A stretch of 6,016 nucleotides of DNA from Candidatus Saccharicenans sp. GTDB lineage: Bacteria; Acidobacteriota; Aminicenantia; Aminicenantales; Saccharicenantaceae. This document shows positions 5,997-6,016 of the stretch, piece after piece. The position numbers and the translations under genes were made by a program. The stretch spans positions 1,635 to 7,650 of the forward strand of contig JANLGB010000011.1 in assembly GCA_024653405.1 (NCBI GenBank), given 5' to 3'. Below the pieces are notes generated by a model that did no database searches, was not told where the DNA came from, and was given only the letters and a program-made list of their open reading frames with translations. Positions within the stretch are counted from its first letter, which is position 1. Every line of letters begins with the position of its first letter.

Positions 5997-6016
5997 ATTA
6001 AACGATTTTTATAGAC

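Larger units (their letters stand above)
5811..6016. other. Intergenic region, probably divergent regulatory region
   Basis: No convincing coding sequence, tRNA or terminator is visible in these 206 nt. It is less G+C rich at its right end and contains a promoter-like element on each strand plus a 12-bp palindrome between them (listed separately). This suggests that a gene beyond the right edge is transcribed rightward, divergently from the seven-gene cluster. Confidence 0.6.

Overview
This is a compact bacterial chromosomal segment, GC-rich by eye (not counted). It carries seven closely packed genes, all on the minus strand, and a short divergent regulatory region at the right-hand end. Nothing suggests phage, plasmid or transposon origin: there are no insertion sequences, CRISPR arrays, tRNAs or rRNAs.

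Layout in transcription order (right to left): an intergenic region (5811-6016) with a good sigma70-type promoter on each strand; a 76-residue DUF465/YdcH-type protein; a 341-residue protein with the aspartate-semialdehyde dehydrogenase fold that lacks the catalytic Cys (USG-1-like); YicC endoribonuclease; guanylate kinase; bifunctional CoaBC; a family 4-type [4Fe-4S] uracil-DNA glycosylase; and the first 358 codons of a PriA-like protein that runs off the left edge. Gaps between genes are 18 to 46 nt, and three junctions overlap (8 nt, 23 nt, and a one-base TGATG overlap). A single polycistronic transcript is therefore very likely.

The yicC-gmk-coaBC-priA order is a familiar bacterial housekeeping cluster, except that rpoZ (RNA polymerase omega), often found between gmk and coaBC, is absent here. 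The genes link RNA turnover (YicC), GTP/dGTP precursor supply (Gmk), coenzyme A synthesis (CoaBC), uracil repair (UDG) and replication restart (PriA).

The two most notable points are proteins that keep a fold but seem to have lost its chemistry. The PriA-like protein aligns well with PriA through the 3'-DNA-binding, winged-helix and first helicase regions. However, it has no Walker A GSGKT, and its motif III is also changed where the window ends. The ASADH-like protein has Pro where the catalytic Cys should be and lacks the basic Arg/His motif. Both reading frames are intact, so these look like selected states rather than decay.

Taxonomy is uncertain. The gene set, together with the USG-1-like protein and the family 4 UDG with a linker-rich N-terminus, would fit Acidobacteriota, Aminicenantota or a deltaproteobacterial relative. 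This is inference from gene content only.
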